A DNA stretch of 42,539 nucleotides from Microvirga sp. 3-52 (GCF_018383585.1 NZ_JAHAMK010000023.1:37107-79645); one strand, 5' to 3'. Counted from the stretch's first letter, positions 8,017 to 16,659 are shown. Translations and numbers: made by a program. The notes: a model not told the origin generated them from the sequence alone.

Positions 8017-8116
8017 GTGCCGGCCCTTACGCCCCTGAAATTCACACTTTCCTAACTTTTAGCTCAGATAGGAGCGGTTTGGAAATGAAATTTCGTTGCG
8101 TAAGAATGTAGCAGCC

Positions 8117-9472
8117 CTACTCTGCCGCGATGGTTAACGGCTGGGAGACGCGCTTCTGGAGACCGGCCGCCTCCAGGGCTTCCGGCATCGGCCCGCCGGT
8201 CGCCCAATCGAGAAGCTCGACCGTATGGACGATGGGGATCTCGGTGCCCTTCCCGATCTGGGTCATGCAGCCGATATTGCCGGTGGCGATGAGATCCGGC
8301 CTGGTGCGCTCGATATTGGCGACTTTCCGGGCCCGGAGCTGGGCGGCGATCTCCGGCTGGAGCAGGTTGTAGGTGCCGGCCGATCCGCAGCAGATATGAC
8401 CTTCCGGCACGTCCTTTACTGTAAAGCCCGCCTGCTTCAGCAGGGTCTTCGGCTCGGTGCGGATCGCCTGCCCGTGCTGCATGGAGCACGCCGAATGGTA
8501 GGCCACCACGAGATCCGTCTCACGTACCGGCTCCATGAGCGTCAGGGACGTGACGTATTCCGTGATGTCCTTGGCGATGGCGGAGACGCGGGCCGCCTTC
8601 TCGGCGTAATCCGGGTCCTCCCGGAACATGAAGCCGTAATCCTTGATCGTCGTGCCGCAGCCCGACGCCGTGATGATGATGGCATCGAGCCCCTCCCCGT
8701 CCATCTCGGCGATCCAGGCGTCGATGTTGCGCCTGGCGAAGCCGTGGGCCTCCTCGTCGCGACCCATGTGGTGCACGAGCGCGCCGCAGCAGCCCTCCCC
8801 CTTGGGCTGGACCACGTCGACCCCGTGGCGGTTGAGGAGGCGAACGGCCGCCTCGTTGAAGCCCGGCTTGAGCACCGGCTGGGCGCAGCCGGACAGAATG
8901 GCGACCCGGCCCCGGCGCTCCCCGTGCGCCTTGAAGGTGCCGGGCTGGTCGAAGGGCGACCGCGCGGGAGCCTTCACCGGCGCCAGGTCGATCATCGCCT
9001 GCAGGCGGTTGCCGAGGAGCGGCAGCGCTCCGATCACGCCCTTGAGGGGCTTGGCCAGCATCGCCGCGCCCAGGGCGAAGCGGAAGCGGTTCGGATACGG
9101 CAGCACGCTGGCGAGAACCCAGCGCAGGAGCCGATCGTGCCAGGGCCGGGTATAGGTGGCCTCGATATAGGCGCGGGCATGATCGACCAGATGCATGTAA
9201 TGCACGCCGGACGGACAGGTGGTCATGCAGGACAGGCACGAGAGGCAGCGGTCGATATGCTTGACCACCTCCGGAGAGGCGGGCTTCCCGCTCTCCAGCA
9301 TGTCCTTCATCAGGTAGATGCGCCCGCGCGGGGAATCGAGCTCGTCGCCGAGCAGCAGATAGGTCGGGCAGGTGGCGGTGCAGAAGCCGCAATGGACGCA
9401 GGTCCGGAGGATCTTCTCCGAACTGGCCATGGCGGGATCTCTGAGCTGATCGGGCGTGAAATTGGTTTGCAT
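8117..9472 (-). CDS. glcF: Glycolate oxidase iron-sulfur subunit GlcF
   Basis: A 451-residue protein with two [4Fe-4S] motifs near the N-terminus (Cys25/28/31/35 and Cys76/79/82/86) and two CCG domains in the C-terminal half (GEGCCGALVHH and HICCGSAGTYN). It passes electrons from the flavin subunits GlcD/GlcE to the membrane electron chain during glycolate (or D-lactate) oxidation. It starts 9 bases after the DUF2585 gene and has only a weak ribosome site, suggesting coupled translation. It is last in the operon glcD-glcE-DUF2585-glcF. A D-lactate dehydrogenase role is an alternative, since the families overlap. Confidence 0.93.
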   Translation of the reverse strand: MQTNFTPDQLRDPAMASSEKILRTCVHCGFCTATCPTYLLLGDELDSPRGRIYLMKDMLESGKPASPEVVKHIDRCLSCLSCMTTCPSGVHYMHLVDHARAYIEATYTRPWHDRLLRWVLASVLPYPNRFRFALGAAMLAKPLKGVIGALPLLGNRLQAMIDLAPVKAPARSPFDQPGTFKAHGERRGRVAILSGCAQPVLKPGFNEAAVRLLNRHGVDVVQPKGEGCCGALVHHMGRDEEAHGFARRNIDAWIAEMDGEGLDAIIITASGCGTTIKDYGFMFREDPDYAEKAARVSAIAKDITEYVTSLTLMEPVRETDLVVAYHSACSMQHGQAIRTEPKTLLKQAGFTVKDVPEGHICCGSAGTYNLLQPEIAAQLRARKVANIERTRPDLIATGNIGCMTQIGKGTEIPIVHTVELLDWATGGPMPEALEAAGLQKRVSQPLTIAAE

Positions 9473-9481
9473 CGTTTTATC

Positions 9482-10099
9482 TCACATCGCCCCTTGCCAT
9501 CGATTGATGGCGTCAATGGGATGGATCAGCATGATGATGTTCAGGATCAGGTTGTCGCGGATCCAGAACCCGACGAAGGCTTCCATGATCACGGCCAGCA
9601 GAACCGTCAGCCAGACCGGCCAGAGGCGCGCCAGCACGAACCCGGCGATCATCGCGAATATGTCAGAAACCGAATTGATGACGCTGTCGCCATAATAATC
9701 GAGCGCGATGTTCGTTGCACGATAACGATCGATGACCGCGCTGGTGTTCTCGGCGATCTCCCACGTGGCCTCCAGGCCGATGGCGAGCAGAAGCGCGACA
9801 CCGAGGGGAAGCGCCTTTCCGCGCAAGACGCCGATGCTCCAGGCTCCCAGATAGAACAGGAAGCCGTGGATGACGTGGGAGGGCGTGTACCAATCGGTCA
9901 GGTGCTGCGAATTGCCGGAATCCTTGACGGTTCCGTGCCACAGTTCAACGGTGCCGCAGGTGCAGATCGGCGTCCGGCCCATCATCAGAAGGATGACGGC
10001 CGTGAGGGCAATGAGCCCGAGGGCGAGCCCGGCGATGAGCGCCGTCCGCGAGGCGCTCGACGTCCTTGCCTCCGACGCGAGAGAAGCCGTGCCCGCCAT
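9482..10099 (-). CDS. DUF2585 (UPF0314) membrane protein inside the glc operon
   Basis: A 205-residue inner-membrane protein with about five hydrophobic segments. Conserved-looking polar motifs include TPICTCGTVELWHG (residues 43-56), HLTDWYTPSHVIHG, EATWEIAENT and DYYGDSVINS; Cys, His, Asp and Glu next to helices suggest a metal, haem or quinone site. No function is established for the family that I know of. The ATG at 10099 follows the glcE stop by one base (TGAGATG); an alternative ATG at 10114 would overlap glcE. It sits between glcE and glcF, so a role in anchoring or wiring the oxidase is plausible inference. Confidence 0.82.
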   Translation of the reverse strand: MAGTASLASEARTSSASRTALIAGLALGLIALTAVILLMMGRTPICTCGTVELWHGTVKDSGNSQHLTDWYTPSHVIHGFLFYLGAWSIGVLRGKALPLGVALLLAIGLEATWEIAENTSAVIDRYRATNIALDYYGDSVINSVSDIFAMIAGFVLARLWPVWLTVLLAVIMEAFVGFWIRDNLILNIIMLIHPIDAINRWQGAM

Positions 10100-10100
10100 C

Positions 10101-11285
10101 TCAGATCCCCGCATACATCCGGCCCGGATTGAGAATTCCGGCCGGATCCAAGGAAGCCTTGATGCCGCGGGTGAGCGTCATGAGCGCCTCCGGCTGCGGC
10201 TCGAATACGTCTAGGGTGGAACGGATTTCGGCCGGTGCGCGCACGAGGGTGGCATGACCGCCGAAGGCTCTGGTCGCCTCGCGCATGACGGAGGCGCCCG
10301 AATCGCCGTCGATCGGCGTCGAGATCCAGAGAAGCCCGCCGCCCCAATCGTAGAACCATTGCGCATCGAGGGATCGTGCAACCTGGGCGACGAGATCCGG
10401 TCCCTTCATCGGCGCGGTCGACACGCGCCAGACCGCCCGATTGCCCTGATCCGTCAGCAGCGTCGCATCGCGCACCGATTGCCAGAGCGCCTCGGCCCCG
10501 ACGCCTTCGAGCAGATCCATGAACCGGAAGCGCTTCAGCAGGCGCTTGAGCTCGTTCATGCGGTAATCGACCGAGACCCTGAACCCTTCGAGGCGGATCA
10601 GCGTGCTGCCGCCGCGCCGGTCGCGGTCGGGAACATGGGCTGCGCCCGTCACGTCGAAGGGCGATCCGAGGGCCATCGACAGGGCCTCGATGCCCTGCCT
10701 GTCGTCGAGGCCGCGGATGACGAGGGTCGCCATGCGCTCCTGCTTGGGCAGAACCTTGAAGGTGACCTCGGTGAGAAAGCCGAGCGTGCCCCAGGAGCCG
10801 GCCAGGAGTTTTACGAGGTCGAGGCCCGTCACGTTCTTCATCACGCGGCCGCCCGATTTCACCACCTCGCCGCGCCCGTTGACGAAGCGCACACCGATCA
10901 GGCTGTCGCGGGCGGCGCCCGCCATGATCCGGCGCGGGCCGGAGATGTTCATGGCCGCGATGGCGCCGATGGTCGGATCGCCCCTGGTGCCGAGGAGCGA
11001 ACGGTAATCCATCGGCTCGAACGGCAGCTCCTGCCCTTTCGCGGCCAGCACCCGCATGACCTCCAGCACCGGCGTGCCGCTGCGGGCGGAGATCACCAGT
11101 TCCGCCGGCTCGTAGAGCGTGATCCCGGCCATGGCGGAGGACGAGATCGAGGCGTCGGTCTGGTTCGGCCGGCCCATCGGCGCCTTCGTGCCATTGCCGG
11201 AAACGTTCAGAAGCGTGCCCGTTGCGGCGGCTTCGCGGATGATGATCGATGCGTCCTGCTCGTCGCGGGGGGTATGGGTGGTCAC
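10101..11285 (-). CDS. glcE: Glycolate oxidase FAD-binding subunit GlcE
   Basis: A 394-residue protein with a PCMH-type FAD-binding domain in the first half (GTRGDPTIGAIAAMNISGP, then KNVTGLDLVKLLAGSWGTLG) and a C-terminal cap ending LDPAGILNPGRMYAG. With GlcD and GlcF it forms the glycolate oxidase complex. The start is GTG at 11285, overlapping the glcD stop as GTGA, with AAGG ahead of it. The open frame continues far upstream inside glcD, but that extension is only antisense-free shadow coding. Slightly longer than the E. coli protein (about 350). Confidence 0.92.
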   Translation of the reverse strand: MTTHTPRDEQDASIIIREAAATGTLLNVSGNGTKAPMGRPNQTDASISSSAMAGITLYEPAELVISARSGTPVLEVMRVLAAKGQELPFEPMDYRSLLGTRGDPTIGAIAAMNISGPRRIMAGAARDSLIGVRFVNGRGEVVKSGGRVMKNVTGLDLVKLLAGSWGTLGFLTEVTFKVLPKQERMATLVIRGLDDRQGIEALSMALGSPFDVTGAAHVPDRDRRGGSTLIRLEGFRVSVDYRMNELKRLLKRFRFMDLLEGVGAEALWQSVRDATLLTDQGNRAVWRVSTAPMKGPDLVAQVARSLDAQWFYDWGGGLLWISTPIDGDSGASVMREATRAFGGHATLVRAPAEIRSTLDVFEPQPEALMTLTRGIKASLDPAGILNPGRMYAGI

Positions 11286-12715
11286 GCGGCGAACCTTCCT
11301 TCGAGCGGGAATACCTTTGCGGGGTTGAGCAGCCATTGAGGATCGAACACGCCGCGCACGCGCATCTGCTGCTCCAGGTCGGCGGCGTTGAACTGATGGG
11401 TCATCAGATCCCGTTTCTCGATGCCGACCCCATGCTCGCCGGTGAGGCAGCCGCCGACTTCCACGCAGAGCTTGAGGATGTCCTCCCCCGCCTTCTCGGC
11501 CTTCTCCATCTCGCCCGGCACGTTGGTGTTGAACATGACGAGCGGATGCAGGTTGCCGTCGCCCGCGTGGAACACGTTGGCGACGCCGAGCCCGTAGGAT
11601 TTCACGATCTCGTCGATCCGGTTGAGCACGTAGGGCAGCTGCCCCGTCGGGATCGTGCCGTCCATGCAGATGTAATCGGCCACGCGCCCCGTGGCCCCGA
11701 AGGCCGATTTGCGCCCCTTCCAGATCGCCGCGCTCTCGGCCTCCGATTGCGAGACCTTCATGGTCTTCGGCTTGAACGGTTCCGCAATCGCGACGATGCG
11801 GCGCAGCATGTCGTCGATCTCCGCATCGGAGCCCTCGACCTCCACGATCAGCATGGCCTCCACGTCGAGCGGATAGCCCGCATGGGCGAAGGCCTCGCAG
11901 ATCTGGATCGCGGGCTTGTCCATGTATTCGAGCGCTACGGGAATGATGCCCGCCCCGATGATCGCCGCCACGCAGGCGCCCGCATCCTCCGCCCTCTCGA
12001 AGCCGAAGAGCGCCGGCCGCGCGCCCTCGGCCGCGCGCAGGATCCGCACCACCGCCTCCGTCACCACGCCGAGCTGGCCTTCGGAGCCGCAGACGAGGCC
12101 CAGGAGATCGTAGCCCGGCGCGTCCAGGTGCTCGCCGCCGATCTCCACCACCGTGCCGTCGAGGAGCACCATGGTGACGCCCAGAAGATTGTTGGTGGTC
12201 ACGCCGTATTTCAGGCAATGGGCGCCGCCCGAATTCATCGCGATATTGCCCGCGATGGTGCAGGCGAGCTGGCTCGACGGATCGGGGGCGTAGAAAAAGC
12301 CCTCATGCGCCACCGCCTGACTGATGCCGAGATTGGTGATGCCCGATTGAACGCGCGCCGTGCGCCCCTCGAAACTGACGTCCAGCACCCGGTTCATCTT
12401 GGCGACGCCGAGCACGATCGCGTCGGCTTGAGGGATCGCACCGCCGCAGAGCGACGTTCCGGCCCCACGCGGCACCACCTTCACGCCGTTCGCGTGGCAG
12501 AAGCGCAGGATCGCCGACACTTCCTCAGTGGTGGAAGGCAGCACGACCGCCAGCGGTATCTGGCGATAGGAGGTCAGACCGTCGGTCTCGAAGGCGCGGC
12601 GCTCATCCTCGGAAACGATCAGCGCCTCCGACGCGACAAGGCGTCCCAAACCCTCGACGATCTCCTTCCGGCGCGCCAGAACCCTTTCGTCCGGTCTCGG
12701 AAATGCAATGGTCAT
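11282..12715 (-). CDS. glcD: Glycolate oxidase FAD-linked subunit GlcD
   Basis: A 477-residue FAD-linked oxidase. The FAD domain has VVPRGAGTSLCGGA (about residues 84-97) and the TIAGNIAMNSGG loop. The C-terminal half carries NVFHAGDGNLHP and GEHGVG, the family's catalytic/metal-binding signature. It oxidises glycolate to glyoxylate or D-lactate to pyruvate; sequence alone does not separate the two. The ribosome site AGGAGGG lies 5 bases before the ATG. First gene of the leftward operon, divergent from the cytochrome c-lut operon across 135 bases, so both may share one control region. Confidence 0.93.
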   Translation of the reverse strand: MTIAFPRPDERVLARRKEIVEGLGRLVASEALIVSEDERRAFETDGLTSYRQIPLAVVLPSTTEEVSAILRFCHANGVKVVPRGAGTSLCGGAIPQADAIVLGVAKMNRVLDVSFEGRTARVQSGITNLGISQAVAHEGFFYAPDPSSQLACTIAGNIAMNSGGAHCLKYGVTTNNLLGVTMVLLDGTVVEIGGEHLDAPGYDLLGLVCGSEGQLGVVTEAVVRILRAAEGARPALFGFERAEDAGACVAAIIGAGIIPVALEYMDKPAIQICEAFAHAGYPLDVEAMLIVEVEGSDAEIDDMLRRIVAIAEPFKPKTMKVSQSEAESAAIWKGRKSAFGATGRVADYICMDGTIPTGQLPYVLNRIDEIVKSYGLGVANVFHAGDGNLHPLVMFNTNVPGEMEKAEKAGEDILKLCVEVGGCLTGEHGVGIEKRDLMTHQFNAADLEQQMRVRGVFDPQWLLNPAKVFPLEGRFAA

Positions 12716-12850
12716 GGCACCCTCCTGGAGGAATCATCGCTGCGTTCAAGGAATGGCTACCTTAACAATAAGGCGGCTTTCCCTGGTGGCGTTTTCCAAT
12801 AATGTAGAATCTCTCTAAGATGGGACAGGTGTCCAGCAAAGGAGTTTTTG
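12716..12850. promoter_or_regulatory. Shared divergent control region of the glc and lut operons
   Basis: These 135 bases separate two head-to-head operons for alpha-hydroxy-acid oxidation. A small perfect dyad, CCTTA-ACAA-TAAGG (12760-12773), is near the middle and is a candidate operator. The AT-rich stretch at 12790-12820 probably holds the rightward -10. No lldR/glcC-type regulator gene is present in the window, so the controlling protein must be encoded elsewhere. Confidence 0.4.
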
Positions 12851-13240
12851 ATGCGTTCCTTCGTTCTATCCGCCGCCCTGCTTCTCGCCGGGCTCGGGTC
12901 TGCCCAGGCCCAGGATGCGGCCGCCGGCGAGAAGGTGTTTGCACAATGCCGGGCCTGTCACCAAGTCGGGGAAAGCGCCAAGAATGCCGTGGGCCCGGTG
13001 CTGAACGGCCTCTTCGGCCGCCACTCGGGATCCGTCGAAGGCTACAACTACTCCCCGGCCAACAAGAATTCCGGCATCACCTGGGACGAGGCGACGTTCA
13101 AGGAATACATCCAGAACCCGCGCGCCAAGATTCCCGGCACCAAGATGGTCTATGCCGGCCTCAAGGACGAGCAGCGGATCAACGACCTCGTCGCCTATCT
13201 CAAGCAGTTCGACGCTTCGGGCAAGAAGGCGACCCAATGA
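12851..13240 (+). CDS. Exported class I cytochrome c
   Basis: A 129-residue protein with a signal peptide (MRSFVLSAALLLAGLGSAQA), a haem-binding CRACH at Cys33/Cys36/His37 and the sixth ligand at Met99 (PGTKMVYAGL). It is a soluble periplasmic mono-haem cytochrome of the c2/c550 type, about 105 residues when mature. The ATG at 12851 follows GGAG by six bases. Its stop overlaps the lutA start as ATGA, which makes it the first gene of the lut operon and a probable dedicated electron carrier for it. That role is inferred from position. Confidence 0.92.
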   Translation: MRSFVLSAALLLAGLGSAQAQDAAAGEKVFAQCRACHQVGESAKNAVGPVLNGLFGRHSGSVEGYNYSPANKNSGITWDEATFKEYIQNPRAKIPGTKMVYAGLKDEQRINDLVAYLKQFDASGKKATQ

Positions 13241-14034
13241 GCGTTCTGATGTCGCAGGGCCGTCCGGCGAAACCCCGCGTCGGCCTTTTCGTCACCTGCC
13301 TCGTCGACCTGATGCGCCCCTCCGTGGGCTTTGCGGCCGTGAAACTCCTGGAGGATGCCGGCTGCATCGTCGATGCTCCCGTGCAGACCTGCTGCGGCCA
13401 GCCGGCCTACAACTCGGGCGATCGCGGCACGACGCGCGATCTGGCCATGCAGGTGATCGAAGCGTTCCACGGCTACGATTACGTGGTTGCCCCCTCCGGC
13501 TCCTGCGCCGGCATGATCAAGGCCCACTACCCGGAACTCTTCGAGGAGGATCCGAACTGGCGTGCCAAGGCCGATGCGCTTGCAGCCAAGACTTATGAAC
13601 TCACGAGCTTCCTGGTCGACGTGCTCGGCGTCACCAAGGTCGGTGCCTCCTTCGATGGCGCCGTCACCTATCACGATTCCTGCTCAGGCTTGCGGGAACT
13701 CGGCGTGAAGACCCAGCCGCGCCGCCTCCTCGCCAGCATGGAGGGCCTGACCCTCGTCGAGATGAAGGACAGCGATGTCTGCTGCGGCTTCGGCGGCACG
13801 TTCGCGGTAAAATACAGCGACATCTCGGGCGCCATCGTCGATGCCAAGGCCAGGAACGTCGAGGATGCCCATGTGCCCACCCTGCTGGCAGGCGATCTCG
13901 GCTGCCTCATGAACATGGCCGGCAAGCTCAGCCGCGACGGCAAGCCGATCCACGTGCGCCACGTGGCGGAGGTTCTCGCCGGCATGACGGACGAGCCGCC
14001 GATCGCTGCCGGGAAGGAAGCACGTTCCGCATGA
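13237..14034 (+). CDS. lutA: Lactate utilisation Fe-S protein LutA/LldE
   Basis: A 265-residue protein with two CCG (cysteine-rich) domains: TCLVDLMRPSVG to QTCCGQPAYNSG in the first half, HDSCSGLRELG to DVCCGFGGTFAVKYSDIS in the second. LutA, LutB and LutC together oxidise L-lactate to pyruvate in many bacteria lacking the flavin L-lactate dehydrogenase. It starts at an ATG that overlaps the cytochrome c stop and ends with an ATGA overlap into DUF6653. Slightly longer than typical LutA (about 240) because of N- and C-terminal tails. Confidence 0.93.
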   Translation: MSVLMSQGRPAKPRVGLFVTCLVDLMRPSVGFAAVKLLEDAGCIVDAPVQTCCGQPAYNSGDRGTTRDLAMQVIEAFHGYDYVVAPSGSCAGMIKAHYPELFEEDPNWRAKADALAAKTYELTSFLVDVLGVTKVGASFDGAVTYHDSCSGLRELGVKTQPRRLLASMEGLTLVEMKDSDVCCGFGGTFAVKYSDISGAIVDAKARNVEDAHVPTLLAGDLGCLMNMAGKLSRDGKPIHVRHVAEVLAGMTDEPPIAAGKEARSA

Positions 14035-14561
14035 CGGAATACGGCCACATTGCCGCCAGGCTCTTCCAGATGGATGAGCGGGTCTGGGAGCGGCATGCAA
14101 GCCCGTGGAGCGTCTGGACACGCGTGGCATCCCTGCCCCTCCTCCTTGCAGCGATCTGGAGCCATGTCTGGCTCGGGATCTGGGCCTTGGTCCCCGTGGC
14201 ACTCGTGGTTCTCTGGCTCTGGCTCAACCCGCGCCTGTTCCCGGCTCCTGCTAGAAGGAACGGCTGGAGCGCGAAGGCGACCTTCGGGGAACGTGTCTGG
14301 CTCAATCGAAAGGCCGTGCCGATCCCTGAACATCATGCTCGTGCCGCACACATCCTGACCGCCATCTCCGCAGCGGGCTTTGCTCTGGCCTTGGTCGGAG
14401 CTCTGCTGAACGACCTCCTCGCCACGGTGTCCGGCGGACTGATCGCCTGGTTTGCAAAGATGTGGTTTTGCGATCGCATGGTCTGGCTCTATGACGAGAT
14501 GAAAGACAAGCATCCCCCCTATGCCGAATGGCAACGGGTCGGACAGAAAGAGGTCAGATGA
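14031..14561 (+). CDS. DUF6653-like membrane protein inserted between lutA and lutB
   Basis: A 176-residue protein with four likely membrane helices in two pairs (about residues 32-70 and 108-150). The start is MTEYGHIAARLFQMDERVWERHASPWSVW, and an aromatic motif WFAKMWFCDRMVWLYDEM follows the last helix. I recognise it as the DUF6653 type, for which I know no function. It overlaps both neighbours by ATGA, so it is made together with LutA and LutB. A membrane anchor or electron-transfer partner for the Lut complex is a reasonable inference. LutABC operons usually lack it. Confidence 0.78.
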   Translation: MTEYGHIAARLFQMDERVWERHASPWSVWTRVASLPLLLAAIWSHVWLGIWALVPVALVVLWLWLNPRLFPAPARRNGWSAKATFGERVWLNRKAVPIPEHHARAAHILTAISAAGFALALVGALLNDLLATVSGGLIAWFAKMWFCDRMVWLYDEMKDKHPPYAEWQRVGQKEVR

Positions 14562-15991
14562 CCGTTCATTCCACTTCTCCCCAGTTCAAGCAGAATGCCG
14601 CGCGGGCGCTGAACGACGACCAGCTGCAGAAGGCGCTGGGCAACGTGAAGCAGGGCTTCATCGACAAGCGCCAGATGGCCGCCGACAAGCTGCCGGAGTT
14701 CGAGGCGCTGCGGGATGCCGCGCGCGACATCAAGAACCACACGCTGGAGCATCTCGACCTCTACCTCGAAGCCTACGAGGAGAAGGTGAAGGCCTCCGGC
14801 GGGCACGTCCATTTCGCCCGCGATGCGCAGGAAGCCCGCGACATCATCCTGACCATCTGCCGCGAGGCCGGTGCCAGGACGGTCACGAAGGGCAAGTCCA
14901 TGATCTCGGAGGAGATCGGGATCAACCATCACCTGGAAGCGAACGGCATCCGGCCCGTCGAGACGGATCTCGGCGAGTACATCATCCAGCTCCGCAACGA
15001 GTTGCCGAGCCACATCATCGCGCCCGCCGTCCACCTCAACGCCACCCAGGTGGAGGAGGATTTCCGGCGCGTTCACACCCATCTCGACGCCAAGCGCGAT
15101 CTCTCGGAGCCCGTGCAGCTCCTCACCGAGGCGCGCGCCGTCCTGCGCGAGCGCTTCCTCGCGGCGGATGTGGGCATCACGGGCGCCAACTTCCTCGTCG
15201 CCGAGACCGGCACGTCGATCATCGTGACGAACGAGGGCAACGGCGATCTCACCCAAATTCTGCCGAAGACGCATATCGTGCTGGCGTCCCTCGAGAAGCT
15301 CGTTCCGACGCTGGAGGATGTGAGCCAGCTGCTGCGCGTGCTCGCCCGCTCGGCGACCGGGCAGGAGCTCTCGGTCTACACCACCTTCTCCACCGGTCCC
15401 CGCCGCAGCGCCGACGCGGACGGGCCGGAGAACTACCACGTGGTTCTCATCGACAACGGCCGCTCCTCCATGCTCGGGACGAGCTTCGAGGAGATGCTGC
15501 GCTGCATCCGCTGCGGCGCCTGCATGAACCATTGCCCGGTCTATCACGCGGTCGGCGGGCACGCCTATGGCTGGGTCTATCCCGGCCCCATGGGCGCAGT
15601 GCTCACGCCGTCCCTGATCGGCGTCGACAAGGCGGGCCACCTGCCCAACGCTTCCACCTTCTGCGGGCGCTGCGAGAGCGTGTGCCCCGTGCGCATTCCG
15701 TTGCCCAAGCTCATGCGCCACTGGCGCGAGCGGGAATTCGAGCGGCACCTGACGCCCGCCACCGTGCGCTCGGGCCTCCAGCTCTGGGGCTTCTTCGCCA
15801 AGCGCCCTGCCCTCTACCGGCTGGCCACCCGCGTCGCCATGGGCGCCCTCGCTCTGGCGGGCCGCCGGCGCGGACGCTTCACGTGGCTGCCCCTGTCGAA
15901 GGGCTGGACGAAGTATCGTGATTTCCCGGCCCCGCAGGGCGAGACGTTCCAGCAGCGCTGGAAGCGCGAGCGCCGGGGAACCCACGCATGA
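14558..15991 (+). CDS. lutB: Lactate utilisation iron-sulfur protein LutB/LldF
   Basis: A 477-residue protein, the normal length for LutB. An N-terminal LUD domain occupies roughly residues 70-300 (VTKGKSMISEEIGIN, GITGANFLVAETG). It is followed by ferredoxin-like clusters Cys316/319/322/326 and Cys369/372/376, then a C-terminal basic region. It is the central electron-transfer subunit of the L-lactate-oxidising LutABC complex. The true start is the ATG at 14558, overlapping the DUF6653 stop, not the earlier in-frame ATG at 14528. It ends in an ATGA overlap with lutC. Confidence 0.95.
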   Translation: MTVHSTSPQFKQNAARALNDDQLQKALGNVKQGFIDKRQMAADKLPEFEALRDAARDIKNHTLEHLDLYLEAYEEKVKASGGHVHFARDAQEARDIILTICREAGARTVTKGKSMISEEIGINHHLEANGIRPVETDLGEYIIQLRNELPSHIIAPAVHLNATQVEEDFRRVHTHLDAKRDLSEPVQLLTEARAVLRERFLAADVGITGANFLVAETGTSIIVTNEGNGDLTQILPKTHIVLASLEKLVPTLEDVSQLLRVLARSATGQELSVYTTFSTGPRRSADADGPENYHVVLIDNGRSSMLGTSFEEMLRCIRCGACMNHCPVYHAVGGHAYGWVYPGPMGAVLTPSLIGVDKAGHLPNASTFCGRCESVCPVRIPLPKLMRHWREREFERHLTPATVRSGLQLWGFFAKRPALYRLATRVAMGALALAGRRRGRFTWLPLSKGWTKYRDFPAPQGETFQQRWKRERRGTHA

Positions 15992-16659
15992 GCGCCCGCG
16001 ACGACATCCTCGCCAACATCCGCCGGTCGCTCGGCGTCAAGGGCAGCGAGACCATCCGGCAGCAGATCGTGGCGGACCGCCTGGAACGCGCGCCCAAAGG
16101 CGTGATCCCCAAGCGTGGACAGGTCTCGGGCGACGAGCGGATTGCTCTCTTCAAGACCATGGTCGAGACGGCGCTCGCCACGGTGACGGAGGTCGCCTCC
16201 CCGGCGGAGGTGCCGCAATCGATCGCGCTCTTCCTGCGCAACCACAACCTGCCCGCGACCCTGCGCATGGGCGACGATCCGCGCCTCAAGGCCATGCCAT
16301 GGTCCGACACGACCCTCGAGATCGCCCATGGGCCGAGCCGGGGCAGCGATCTCAATGCGGTGAGCCATGCCTTCGGGGGCATTGCGGAATCCGGCACGCT
16401 GGCCATGGTGTCCGGCTCGGACAATCCCTCCACCCTCAACTTCCTGCCCGACAACCACATCATTGTGGTCTCGGCCAAGGATATCGCGAGCGACTACGAA
16501 TCCGTCTGGAACCGGGTGCGCTTCGCCTATGGCAAGGGCTCCATGCCGCGCACGGTGAACTGGATCACCGGCCCGTCCCGCTCCGGCGACATCGAGCAGA
16601 CCCTGCTGCTCGGCGCCCACGGTCCGCGGCGGCTCCACGTGGTGGTGGTGCGGGACTGA
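15988..16659 (+). CDS. lutC: Lactate utilisation protein LutC/LldG (LUD domain)
   Basis: A 223-residue protein made of one LUD domain, the normal size for LutC. The conserved run AFGGIAESGTLAMVSG (about residues 128-143) and PDNHIIVV are typical. It is the third component needed for L-lactate oxidation via LutABC. It starts within the lutB stop (ATGA). Last gene of the five-gene operon; it is followed by two REP-like repeats rather than a clear T-run terminator. Confidence 0.94.
   Translation: MSARDDILANIRRSLGVKGSETIRQQIVADRLERAPKGVIPKRGQVSGDERIALFKTMVETALATVTEVASPAEVPQSIALFLRNHNLPATLRMGDDPRLKAMPWSDTTLEIAHGPSRGSDLNAVSHAFGGIAESGTLAMVSGSDNPSTLNFLPDNHIIVVSAKDIASDYESVWNRVRFAYGKGSMPRTVNWITGPSRSGDIEQTLLLGAHGPRRLHVVVVRD

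Noticed and set aside
8225..10132. A 635-codon open frame on the plus strand
   Set aside because: It lies antisense to glcF and DUF2585, whose products are clearly recognisable. Its translation is rich in Arg, His, Gly and Asp without domains, as expected for the reverse of GC-rich genes.
10101..12218. A single 705-residue protein including GlcE
   Set aside because: Only the last 394 residues are GlcE; the rest overlaps glcD in another frame, and GTG at 11285 in a GTGA overlap is the natural start.
11249..12802. A 517-codon open frame on the plus strand
   Set aside because: Antisense to glcD and unlike any protein family; high-GC shadow.
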